DNA from: an uncultured Collinsella sp.
GTDB taxonomy: Bacteria; Actinomycetota; Coriobacteriia; Coriobacteriales; Coriobacteriaceae
Direction of reading: 5' to 3'
Assembly (NCBI GenBank): GCA_900757285.1
Contig: CAAENI010000182.1
Coordinates: forward strand, 1 to 11,678
DNA: 11,678 nucleotides
In this document: one piece after another, positions 1 through 7,037 of the stretch
How the letters are laid out: every line of letters starts with the position of its first letter
How positions within the stretch are numbered: the first letter of the stretch is position 1
Program-made: the position numbers and the translations under genes
Notes under the pieces: generated by a model
The model's input: the letters and a program-made list of their open reading frames with translations, nothing else
Database searches by the model: none
Told to the model about the DNA's origin: nothing

Positions 1-1000
1 AGTCGTCACCGTGACCGGCCAGCACCGCGAGATGCTCGACCAGGTGCTGCGCGTCTTCGACGTGACGCCCGACCAAGACCTGGCGATCATGAAGCCGGGC
101 CAGACCCTGTTCGACGTGACGTGCGACGTGCTGCTCAAGCTCAAGGCCGTCCTCGAGGACGAGAGGCCCGACGTCGTCCTGGTCCACGGCGACACCACGA
201 CCAGCTTCGCGGCGGCCCTCGCGTGCTTCTACCTTCAGATCCCCGTGGGCCACGTCGAGGCGGGCCTGCGCACGCACGACATCTACAGCCCCTGGCCCGA
301 GGAGTTCAACCGCCAGGCGGTCGACATCGTGAGCGAGCACTACTTCGCCCCCACGGAGGCGAGCGAGCAGAACCTGCTCAACGAGGGCAAGCCGGAGTCA
401 AAGATCTGGGTCACCGGCAACACCGGCATCGACGCACTGCGCACTACCGTGCGCGAGGGCTACTCCCACCCCGAGCTCGATTGGGCTGAGGGCTCCCGCC
501 TCATCCTCATCACGGCGCATCGCCGCGAGAACTTGGGTGAGCCCATGCACCGCATGTTCCGCGCCATCCGCCGCGTGATGGAGGAGCATCCGGACACAAA
601 GGCGATCTACCCCATCCACATGAACCCGCTCGTCCGCAAGGCGGCACACGAGGAGCTCGACGGCTTCGACCGCCTGCACATCATCGACCCGCTCGAGGTG
701 CTCGATTTCCACAACTTCATGGCCGCGAGCCACCTCATCCTCACCGATTCCGGCGGTATCCAGGAGGAGGCCCCGAGTCTGGGCAAGCCGGTGCTCGTCA
801 TGCGCGACACCACGGAGCGCCCCGAGGGCGTGGCGGCCGGCACGCTGAAGCTCGTCGGCACCGAGGAGGACGTGATCTACCGCGAGTTCAGCCGCCTGCT
901 CAGCGATCAGGCCGAGTACGAGGTCATGAGTCATGCGTCGAATCCTTACGGTGACGGACATGCGAGTGAGCGAATTGCGGACGTTATTGGAGGTAAATAG
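1..1000 (+). CDS. wecB: UDP-N-acetylglucosamine 2-epimerase, non-hydrolysing (5'-truncated by window edge)
   Basis: This enzyme interconverts UDP-GlcNAc and UDP-ManNAc in the cytoplasm and supplies ManNAc for surface polysaccharide. The frame is open from base 2, and the GTG at 11 lies inside the conserved VTGQHREMLDQV segment, so it is not the start. Counting from that GTG, the catalytic residues known from E. coli WecB are visible: Asp61 (VHGDTTTS), Glu83 (GHVEAGLRTHD), Glu97 (PWPEEFNRQ) and His170 (TAHRRENLG). The UDP-binding DSGGIQEEAPSLGKPVL segment follows. Matching Asp, Glu, Glu to E. coli 95, 117 and 131 gives a constant offset of 34, so about 34 residues lie upstream of the window. 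Codons are strongly GC-rich until about base 900, then change abruptly. The TAG stop overlaps the next gene's GTG by one base. Family assignment is secure. Confidence 0.95.
   Translation, partial: VVTVTGQHREMLDQVLRVFDVTPDQDLAIMKPGQTLFDVTCDVLLKLKAVLEDERPDVVLVHGDTTTSFAAALACFYLQIPVGHVEAGLRTHDIYSPWPEEFNRQAVDIVSEHYFAPTEASEQNLLNEGKPESKIWVTGNTGIDALRTTVREGYSHPELDWAEGSRLILITAHRRENLGEPMHRMFRAIRRVMEEHPDTKAIYPIHMNPLVRKAAHEELDGFDRLHIIDPLEVLDFHNFMAASHLILTDSGGIQEEAPSLGKPVLVMRDTTERPEGVAAGTLKLVGTEEDVIYREFSRLLSDQAEYEVMSHASNPYGDGHASERIADVIGGK
989..994 (+). promoter_or_regulatory. Ribosome binding site deciding the GTG start of the ATP-grasp gene
   Basis: GGAGGT lies inside the last codons of wecB, five bases before the GTG at 1000. 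Its strength and spacing support GTG at 1000 as the start and suggest translational coupling to wecB. Confidence 0.75.
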
Positions 1001-1953
1001 TGAAGCTAAAAAAGAGGTTTACTCTTTCTCTTAAAAACAACCTGCGCTTCATTCCTGATGAGGCATATATGCGTCTCTACTTCAAAGCCAAACTTCATTA
1101 CGAGCCTGATTTCGAGTGTCCTAAGACATTCAATGAGAAGCTGCAGTGGTACAAGCTTAACTACCATAATCCAGTTTTGACTCAGCTCGCAGATAAATAT
1201 GGCGTGCGCTCTTTCGTCGAACAACGTATTGGGTCCGAGTATCTTGTGCCACTTTTCGGTGTTTTCAATGCAGCTGAAGAGATCGATCTCGATAAATTGC
1301 CGGAGAAGTTTGTGCTTAAATGTACTCACGACTCGCAGAGCACATTTGTTTGCACGGATAAGTCGAATTTTGATTTTGTTGAGGCCAAGAAACGTCTGAA
1401 TGTTGCCTTGCATAGAAACTGGTATTGGCAGGGCAGGGAGTGGGCTTATCTCGGTATCACGCCTCGCATTGTGGCGGAAGCATTTCTTGATGAACCTGGA
1501 AGAGCGACTCCGACTGATTACAAATTCTATTGTTTTGACGGTAAGGCAGCTCTTGTTCAGACGGACGCCGATCGTTTCACTAATCATGAAATGCAGTACT
1601 TTTCTACTGAATGGGAGCAGCGTGGCGATATCGACCATGAGGTATCTGAGCATGAGCCTACTGTAAAGCCCGAGAACTACGAACTTATGCTTGAGCTTTC
1701 CGAGAAACTCTCTGATGGTTTCCCTCACGTGCGGGTTGACTGGTACAACATTAGCGGTAAACCTTACTTTGGCGAGATGACTTTCTATACCGGAGGCGGA
1801 TACGATCCCTTCTATGCTCTAGAGGAGCAACCCGATAGACTTGACCGAGAGCTTGGCGATTTGTTTGTTTTGCCAACTGTTTCCCATTTAGAAAAGTACT
1901 GCGATTGGTCTTGCCCTTCTTCTAAAAGATCTTTAGGTGCTGATAATGCCTAA
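1000..1953 (+). CDS. TupA-like ATP-grasp polysaccharide biosynthesis protein
   Basis: This 317-residue soluble protein belongs to the TupA-like ATP-grasp family common in capsule clusters and often labelled glycosyltransferase. Family landmarks in order are PKTFNEKLQWYKL (about 41-53), LADKYGVR (63-70), a lysine strand FVLKCTHDS (104-112), REWAYLG and RIVAEAFL (146-163), DYKFYCFDGK (173-182), then RVDWYNISGKPYFGEMTFYTGGG (245-267), which carries acidic residues expected to bind Mg-ATP. The family presumably joins a carboxylate to an amine, perhaps an amino acid or amino sugar; the substrate here is unknown. The segment after CTHDS reads QSTFVC, where relatives I recall have a glycine-rich loop. 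It has a GTG start with a strong ribosome binding site and overlaps the stops and starts on both sides. It is the first low-GC gene of the cluster. Confidence 0.85.
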   Translation: MKLKKRFTLSLKNNLRFIPDEAYMRLYFKAKLHYEPDFECPKTFNEKLQWYKLNYHNPVLTQLADKYGVRSFVEQRIGSEYLVPLFGVFNAAEEIDLDKLPEKFVLKCTHDSQSTFVCTDKSNFDFVEAKKRLNVALHRNWYWQGREWAYLGITPRIVAEAFLDEPGRATPTDYKFYCFDGKAALVQTDADRFTNHEMQYFSTEWEQRGDIDHEVSEHEPTVKPENYELMLELSEKLSDGFPHVRVDWYNISGKPYFGEMTFYTGGGYDPFYALEEQPDRLDRELGDLFVLPTVSHLEKYCDWSCPSSKRSLGADNA

Positions 1954-3001
1954 AGTGTTGATGATTGGCCCGAGTCTTGATGCTATGGGTGGCATCTCCA
2001 CGGTTGAAAACAACATTATGAAGTGGTCGAATCGTAACGAAGGTTCAATAGAATTCATTTCGACAACTGCTGAGGGCGGGAAGTTCAAGAAGCTCTCCAT
2101 TGCCCTTGTGGCTTATATGAAATATCTCAGTAGGCTCAACGCGTGCGATCTCGTACATGTGCATATGGCGTCTCGTGGCAGCTATCGCCGAAAAAAGATC
2201 TTCATGAGGGCGGCCTTCTTTCGAAACAAACCCGTTCTTCTCCATCTGCATGGTAGCGAGTTCGGTGTTTGGTTTGACGAAGAATGTAGCGAGGCTGAGA
2301 GACGCGATATCTCGCATTCCTTTGAATGTTGCTCAAAGGTGGTCGTTCTGTCGGAGGAGTGGAAGGAATTCCTTCTAAAAAGGCACATCTGTTCCTTGGA
2401 TCGTATCGTGGTGGTGCATAACGCCGTTGACGTTCCTGAGGTTAACGCTATTGATTATTCGTGCAATACGGTTTTGTTCATGGGGCGTCTTGATGCGCGC
2501 AAGAGTCCGGATTTACTTTTGCGCGCTGCTAAGCGCGTTCTTAAGACTCATCCCGATGCGCGTTTTGTCTTTGGCGGAGACGGGGATGTGCCAGCATATG
2601 AACAACTGGCGGATGAACTTGGAATTGGTGACAGGTGCAGCTTTATAGGCTGGGCTAAAGGTGAAAAAAAAGACGAAGCCTTTCGCAACAGTAGCATGTT
2701 CTGCCTTCCTTCGAAGAATGAGGGCATGCCTATGAGTGTGCTTGAGGCAATGTCGTACGGACTTGCTACCATTGCGACTCCTGTCGGGGGTATTCCACAA
2801 GTCATTACCGACGGCGTAGACGGAATTATGTTTCCAGTTGATGATGTTGATGCGTTGGCCACTAAGCTCGAGAATCTCATGAGCGATATCTCTTACAAGG
2901 AAATGATTGGAATTCAGGGACGAGCTCGCATAAAAGATGCCTTTTCCCTTACGGCGTTTATGAACCGGCTTGGCATGGTTTACGAAGATATTTGCCGGTG
3001 A
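1946..3001 (+). CDS. Glycosyltransferase family 4 (GT-B fold)
   Basis: This 351-residue retaining glycosyltransferase is expected to add a sugar from a nucleotide-sugar donor to the lipid-linked repeat unit at the inner membrane face. The N-terminal half has the glycine-rich GPSLDAMGGIST loop (8-19) and HVHMASRGSYRRK (71-83). The C-terminal half has VLFMGRLDARKSPDLLLRAA (176-195), FVFGGDGD (207-214), FIGWAKGEKKDE (233-244), and the GT4 E-x7-E motif NEGMPMSVLEA, with Glu259 and Glu267, followed by TPVGGIPQVI. I chose ATG at 1946, eight bases after AGG at 1935-1937; an in-frame GTG at 1937 lies on that ribosome binding site. It overlaps the previous gene by eight bases (ATGCCTAA). The donor sugar cannot be read from the sequence. 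An A8 run lies at 2664-2671. Confidence 0.93.
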   Translation: MPKVLMIGPSLDAMGGISTVENNIMKWSNRNEGSIEFISTTAEGGKFKKLSIALVAYMKYLSRLNACDLVHVHMASRGSYRRKKIFMRAAFFRNKPVLLHLHGSEFGVWFDEECSEAERRDISHSFECCSKVVVLSEEWKEFLLKRHICSLDRIVVVHNAVDVPEVNAIDYSCNTVLFMGRLDARKSPDLLLRAAKRVLKTHPDARFVFGGDGDVPAYEQLADELGIGDRCSFIGWAKGEKKDEAFRNSSMFCLPSKNEGMPMSVLEAMSYGLATIATPVGGIPQVITDGVDGIMFPVDDVDALATKLENLMSDISYKEMIGIQGRARIKDAFSLTAFMNRLGMVYEDICR

Positions 3002-3080
3002 GACTCGCTTTCTTGGACGATATTGGAGACCCGTCAGACTCCGTTTCTTATTTCCAAGTTGCACATTTAGGAGCGTGACG
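3002..3080 (+). promoter_or_regulatory. Short intergenic gap with ribosome binding site for the GT32-like gene
   Basis: The 79-base gap between two glycosyltransferase genes is the longest inside the operon. AGGAG at 3069-3073 sits seven bases before ATG 3081 and fixes that start. I see no hairpin with a T tract and no convincing promoter here. Confidence 0.6.
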
Positions 3081-3881
3081 ATGGATAAGACTATTCATTA
3101 CTGCTGGTTCGGAGGCAATCCGCTCTCTGAGACTGCTGTGAGGTCCTTGGCTTCGTGGGAGAAGTTTGCGCCTGGGTTTGAGGTCAAGCAGTGGAATGAG
3201 GATAACTTCGACTTCGCATCATGCTCTTGGTCAAGGGGCGCGTATGCGGCGGGCCTCTGGGCATTTGTGTCGGACTACGCTCGCTTTAAGGTCTTGTATG
3301 AGTACGGCGGCATCTATATGGATATCGGCAGCGAGCTCATACGAGACATATCGCCTCTCATGGAAAGCATTCCTTTCACTGCAATCGAAGAATCCTCGTT
3401 GACTGCCACCACCGGCTTGATTGTTGCTGTTGAGCCTCATGACCCTGTAATTCGCGCATGCGTGGAACGATATGAGTCGATGGAGTTCTCCTGTGATCCT
3501 GATTTTCTCGACAAGATCACGGTGAATGAGGTATTCACTGCTGAGCTTCAAAAAATCGGCTTTGAACGCGTGAATAAAGAGCAGCATTTCGGTGGCTGGC
3601 TTGCCTTGGACTCCAAAGCGTTCAACCCCGTTTACGGTTTCGGCGGTTATCACATCAAGCGTGAAACCTACAGCATCCATCGCTCTTCGGGAAGCTGGGT
3701 TGAGCCCAAATATCGCATCAAGCGGAAGGTTGTGCGTAAGTGTTCCCCTTTCATTGGGCGAAGGCTTTCGCAGATTTTGGGTCGAATTCTCATGGAGCTT
3801 AGTGACGGTGGCTTGGTTGTAGGAACTAAGAGAATCTTTGGCGTTGTTCGCGAAAAGATTGCTAGAGGAGAGAGAAGTTAG
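3081..3881 (+). CDS. GT32-like glycosyltransferase (DXD sugar-binding region)
   Basis: This 266-residue protein resembles the family with a glycosyltransferase sugar-binding DXD region (GT32, capsular type). It starts IHYCWFGGNPL (5-15), has the recipient/donor segment QWNEDNFD (37-44), FVSDYARFKVLYEYGGIYMDIGSEL (62-86), and ends the domain with HFGGWL and YSIHRSSGSW (197-206), matching the usual IHH..SW end. The metal-binding Asp-X-Asp normally found after GGIY reads Asp81-Ile-Gly83, so the second acidic residue is absent. The last 45 residues are basic and hydrophobic and may sit at the membrane. The open frame extends up to 2970 inside the GT4 gene, but AGGAG at 3069 and homology point to ATG 3081. 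It ends one base before the next GTG start. It is probably a repeat-unit glycosyltransferase; activity is uncertain given the altered motif. Confidence 0.85.
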   Translation: MDKTIHYCWFGGNPLSETAVRSLASWEKFAPGFEVKQWNEDNFDFASCSWSRGAYAAGLWAFVSDYARFKVLYEYGGIYMDIGSELIRDISPLMESIPFTAIEESSLTATTGLIVAVEPHDPVIRACVERYESMEFSCDPDFLDKITVNEVFTAELQKIGFERVNKEQHFGGWLALDSKAFNPVYGFGGYHIKRETYSIHRSSGSWVEPKYRIKRKVVRKCSPFIGRRLSQILGRILMELSDGGLVVGTKRIFGVVREKIARGERS

Positions 3882-3882
3882 A

Positions 3883-4413
3883 GTGGACGTATTCGCTAAA
3901 GATACTTATCACTATTTCGGTACGCAAGGCGTAAAGCTCGGCCGGTTATTAGGTGATTTTGGCTACCGCTATGTTTTCTATCTAAGGATGTGTCAGGCAG
4001 GGGGTTTGCGAAAACTCCTCTTCACGCTTCCGAGGAAACATCTTTCCAGGAAGTGTGGACTCGAGATTTCGCCATCAACTCAAATTGGTGAAGGCTTCTA
4101 CATTGGTCACCCTTACGGCATTACTGTAAACGCCGGCGCGAAGTTCGGCCGTAACGTGAACATCCATAAGGGATGCACCATCGGCCAAGAAAACCGTGGC
4201 CATAGAAAGGGCGTCCCTACGATTGGTGACCGCGTATATCTCGGTATTAACTCGACGGTTGCAGGTAATGTGACCATTGGAAACGATGTCTTTATTGCCT
4301 CCAATACCTTTGTTAACCAGGATATTCCCGATCATTCGATAGTCATTGGCAACCCGTGCAAGATTATCGAAACCGATAACGCTACTGAAGGTTACATCAT
4401 CAATTTGGTTTAA
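3883..4413 (+). CDS. Serine-acetyltransferase-like hexapeptide-repeat O-acyltransferase
   Basis: This 176-residue protein has a short helical N-terminus (1-55) and a left-handed beta-helix built of hexapeptide repeats: ISPSTQIGEGFYIGHPYGITVNAGAKFGRNVNIHKGCTIGQ, then VPTIGDRVYLG and NVTIGNDVFIASNTF, with the C-terminal NPCKII. His76 (GHPYG) and His107 (GHRKG) correspond to the catalytic pair of CysE-type enzymes that use acetyl-CoA. The protein is shorter than CysE (about 270 residues) and resembles capsule-cluster homologues such as WcaB, so O-acetylation of a repeat-unit sugar is more likely than cysteine synthesis. I chose GTG 3883, ten bases after GGAGAG (3867-3872). It follows the GT32-like stop by one base. 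An upstream TTG at 3838 would only lengthen the protein into the preceding gene. Confidence 0.88.
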   Translation: MDVFAKDTYHYFGTQGVKLGRLLGDFGYRYVFYLRMCQAGGLRKLLFTLPRKHLSRKCGLEISPSTQIGEGFYIGHPYGITVNAGAKFGRNVNIHKGCTIGQENRGHRKGVPTIGDRVYLGINSTVAGNVTIGNDVFIASNTFVNQDIPDHSIVIGNPCKIIETDNATEGYIINLV

Positions 4414-4443
4414 CGAGCTTGCGAATAGTTAGGCGGTAAGATA

Positions 4444-5529
4444 TTGAAACGCATAGGCATCCTCACATTTTCGAATACCGTAAATTATGGTGCTTCGCTA
4501 CAAGCATGTGCTCTGCGCAGGACCGTGATGTCGTTGGGCTGCGACTGCGAAGTGCTCAATTACAGCAATAAGGAACTCGATGATCGAGAGTTGGGTACGT
4601 GCTTCTCGTTCAATCCTTCGGATGCCGTTCGCTATTTCCTTCGCAGGGGTTTTGAGCGCCAGAGGCTTAATTCGTTCAGTCGATTTGCTAAGCGCAATCT
4701 AAGCCCTACGGGAAAGCTGGATAAGCAAGCTCTTATTGATAGAGCCAAGAGCCTCGACTGCGTCCTCATTGGCAGCGATCAGGTTTTCAATCCTCGGGTT
4801 AATGGGCATGACCCAGTCTTCTTGGGTGAAGGCATCGCTGAAGTTACAAAGGTCGCGTCTTATGCTGCCAGTCTGGGAGATGCGACGGCGGAATCCATTT
4901 TGGCATGCGATGAAGGCGCGGCCGACAGGCTGGCAAAGTTCACTGGTCTTTCCGTTAGGGAACCGAGCTCTATGGAGGTCCTTAGCGAGATGGGGCTCGA
5001 ATCTGTATTTATGCCTGATCCGACCCTGCTTCTTACGGGCGATGACTGGTCGGCGTTAGCCTCAGATGACGGCTTGGATACGATACCTCAATCCTATGTT
5101 CTGCTTTATACGCTTAACTCTGAGCAAAAACTCGTGGATCGAGCTAGGAAGATCGCCAGCGAGCTCGGCGTTCCTGTCGTCTGCATTCATTACAACACGA
5201 AGAAATTCCCCGGCATGATTAACGTGAGGGGTATCGGTCCGGCTGCTTTCTTGAAGCTTGTTAGTGAGGCGTCGTTTGTTTGCACGGACTCCTTCCACGG
5301 CGCCTGCTTCTCCATGAATTTCAATAAGTCGTTTGTCGTTAAAACGTCGGACTCCGCCGTTCAGAGTAACGTCAGGATTACAGACCTGCTCGCACGTTAT
5401 GGAATTGAGGGTTGTCTGTATCGAGACGAGGTCGTTACTTCGGCTGTTGACTATGGTCATGCAAACCAGACCCTCTCACATGACCGTGATACAGCGCGTG
5501 CCTTTATCGCTCGCTGCATTGGATTGTAG
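4444..5529 (+). CDS. Polysaccharide pyruvyl transferase family protein
   Basis: This 361-residue GT-B-like enzyme family (CsaB/WcaK type) transfers a pyruvyl group from phosphoenolpyruvate as a ketal onto a sugar, adding negative charge to the polymer. Landmarks are the N-terminal KRIGILTFSNTVNYGASLQA (2-21), LIGSDQVFNP (108-117), SYAASLGDA (139-147), SVREPSS (170-176), DPTLLL (192-197) and the conserved C-terminal TDSFHGACFSMNFNKSFVV (281-299) with His285. TTG at 4444 is the start because homology begins at its first residues; the upstream GGCGGTAAG region provides a weak ribosome binding site. A 30-base gap precedes it. Family members near FrhB-like proteins are common in bacterial capsule loci, and one lies in this cluster at 8362. 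The acceptor sugar cannot be told. Confidence 0.93.
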   Translation: MKRIGILTFSNTVNYGASLQACALRRTVMSLGCDCEVLNYSNKELDDRELGTCFSFNPSDAVRYFLRRGFERQRLNSFSRFAKRNLSPTGKLDKQALIDRAKSLDCVLIGSDQVFNPRVNGHDPVFLGEGIAEVTKVASYAASLGDATAESILACDEGAADRLAKFTGLSVREPSSMEVLSEMGLESVFMPDPTLLLTGDDWSALASDDGLDTIPQSYVLLYTLNSEQKLVDRARKIASELGVPVVCIHYNTKKFPGMINVRGIGPAAFLKLVSEASFVCTDSFHGACFSMNFNKSFVVKTSDSAVQSNVRITDLLARYGIEGCLYRDEVVTSAVDYGHANQTLSHDRDTARAFIARCIGL

Positions 5530-5545
5530 GTGTCGTTTCTGGCTT

Positions 5546-7036
5546 ATGTTTGCAAAGAATACTTTTTGGAACTTGGTCTACCAGTTGACCGCTATCGTTG
5601 CCGGCTTCCTCGTCCCAAGGGCGATTATTGGCGTATATGGATCCGAGGTTAACGGTCTGGTGACCTCTCTAACTCAGTTTATTGGTTATTTCGCACTTGT
5701 CGAAGCTGGTATTTCTGGTGCGGCGACCTTCGCTCTATATAAGCCTATTGCTAAGGGCGACTGGGATGGGATTAACGTCGTGGCTTCGGCCTCGAAGGTC
5801 TTTTATCAGAAGTCGGGCATGTTGTTTCTTGTCTTGCTGGTTGGCCTTTCGGTCGTTTATCCCATATTTGTCTCGGTAGGTTCGCTTGCGCCTTGGGAGA
5901 TCATGGTGCTTACCTTCCTGTTGGGTGCCAAGATCGTCGTGGATTTCTTTTCCCTCGCCAAGTACCAAGTTTTCCTTACCGCCGATCAAAAGAACTGGCT
6001 CATTCAACTCGCATCGACGGTCTTCACGCTGGTTAACACGGCCGTCATTTTCTTGTTTGCCTATCTCCATGCTCCTGTTGTCGCTGTCTATGCGTTGGCT
6101 CTCTCTGCGGTTTTTGCGCGCAGCCTGATTCTCGCTCTGTATACACGCCGCCATTATCCGAAGCTCAATTGCAAGGTTGATTACGGTGACTATCAGCTAC
6201 CCCAGAGATGGGATGCGTTGTTTCTCCAAATCTTGGGAGCCGTTCAGTCGGGCGCGCCCGTTATTTTGGCGACCTTCCTCTGTGGGAGCATGAGTGAAGT
6301 TAGCGTTCTTGCTGTTTACATGCTCGTATCTACGGGGCTACAGATGATTCCGAATGTCCTTGGTACAGGGCTTCAGGCGCTCTTTGGTCGACAGATTGCT
6401 GAGGGAGACTACGAGGGTCTTCGGTCTTCCTATAAGCCATATCGAGCGCTTGTGTACGCAGTCTCCGCTGTGGCATGCGGATGTGCTTTTTCATTGATTA
6501 TGCCGTTTGTTGATTTGTATGCAGGCGGGTTTCACGATGCAAATTACCACAATGTCCTGCTCGGTTTCCTCGTCGTCCTAAATGTTTTTCTCTATCATGG
6601 CAAGTCGTCCCAGGGCCTACTTGTAATTGCTGCTGGCATGTACCGTGAGACTAGGGCGCAGACCTGCTTGCAGGCTGCAATCATTATCGTCTTGGGTATC
6701 CCACTCACAATGCGTTTTGGGGTCGTCGGCACAATTGCTGCGTCCTGCGTATCCAATCTATACCGCGTGATTGACCTTTTGCTCTACGAGCCTCGTAAAA
6801 TCTCGAAGGACTCTCTTTCGAGTTCGTTTTGGTCGTTTGGCGTGTATGTATTACAGACCGTTCTTGTGGCCATGCCTGGCTATTTACTGTCTTGCTTCGC
6901 TGGAAGTTGGACAGGATGGATTGCGGTCGCCATCGGTCTTGTCATTTGGGGCGCAGTCGCCGCATGCGCGACGCTCTATTTCTTCGACAGGCCTAGCTAT
7001 AGTTCGATTATTGGTCGTTTTATGAGGATTAAATAG
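5546..7036 (+). CDS. wzx: Wzx-type polysaccharide flippase (MATE/MOP superfamily)
   Basis: This 496-residue polytopic membrane protein probably translocates the undecaprenyl-linked repeat unit across the membrane. It opens NTFWNLVYQLTAIVAGFLVPRAIIGVYGSEVNGLVTSLTQFIGYF, the typical first helices of this flippase group, then LVEAGISGAATFALYKPIAKGD. Many hydrophobic segments follow (for example MLFLVLLVGLSVVYPIFV, IMVLTFLLGAKIVVDFF, LIMPFVDLYAGG), about twelve to fourteen by eye. The start is ATG 5546; the frame is open far upstream to 5333, but that part lies inside the pyruvyl transferase gene and lacks flippase sequence. The ribosome binding site is weak (AGGTG at 5528-5532). The next gene starts one base after its stop. 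Its substrate is presumably the repeat unit built by the neighbouring enzymes. Confidence 0.93.
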   Translation: MFAKNTFWNLVYQLTAIVAGFLVPRAIIGVYGSEVNGLVTSLTQFIGYFALVEAGISGAATFALYKPIAKGDWDGINVVASASKVFYQKSGMLFLVLLVGLSVVYPIFVSVGSLAPWEIMVLTFLLGAKIVVDFFSLAKYQVFLTADQKNWLIQLASTVFTLVNTAVIFLFAYLHAPVVAVYALALSAVFARSLILALYTRRHYPKLNCKVDYGDYQLPQRWDALFLQILGAVQSGAPVILATFLCGSMSEVSVLAVYMLVSTGLQMIPNVLGTGLQALFGRQIAEGDYEGLRSSYKPYRALVYAVSAVACGCAFSLIMPFVDLYAGGFHDANYHNVLLGFLVVLNVFLYHGKSSQGLLVIAAGMYRETRAQTCLQAAIIIVLGIPLTMRFGVVGTIAASCVSNLYRVIDLLLYEPRKISKDSLSSSFWSFGVYVLQTVLVAMPGYLLSCFAGSWTGWIAVAIGLVIWGAVAACATLYFFDRPSYSSIIGRFMRIK

Positions 7037-7037
7037 G

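Noticed and set aside
398..961. 187-codon open frame on the - strand across wecB
   Set aside because: It is a shadow of GC-rich wecB codons; the + frame holds all catalytic residues and the - frame matches nothing.
1006..1728. 240-codon open frame on the - strand across the ATP-grasp gene
   Set aside because: The + strand frame has clear family motifs along its whole length; the antisense translation has no domain.
2513..3064. 183-codon open frame on the - strand across the GT4 C-terminal half
   Set aside because: It lies opposite the donor-binding domain with intact GT4 motifs and has no recognisable sequence of its own.
2970..3080. Upstream extension of the GT32-like gene
   Set aside because: The extra residues overlap the GT4 gene and have no homology; AGGAG at 3069-3073 fits ATG 3081.
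5333..5545. Upstream extension of the flippase gene by 71 codons
   Set aside because: That part overlaps the pyruvyl transferase coding sequence and is not hydrophobic; flippase similarity starts at ATG 5546.
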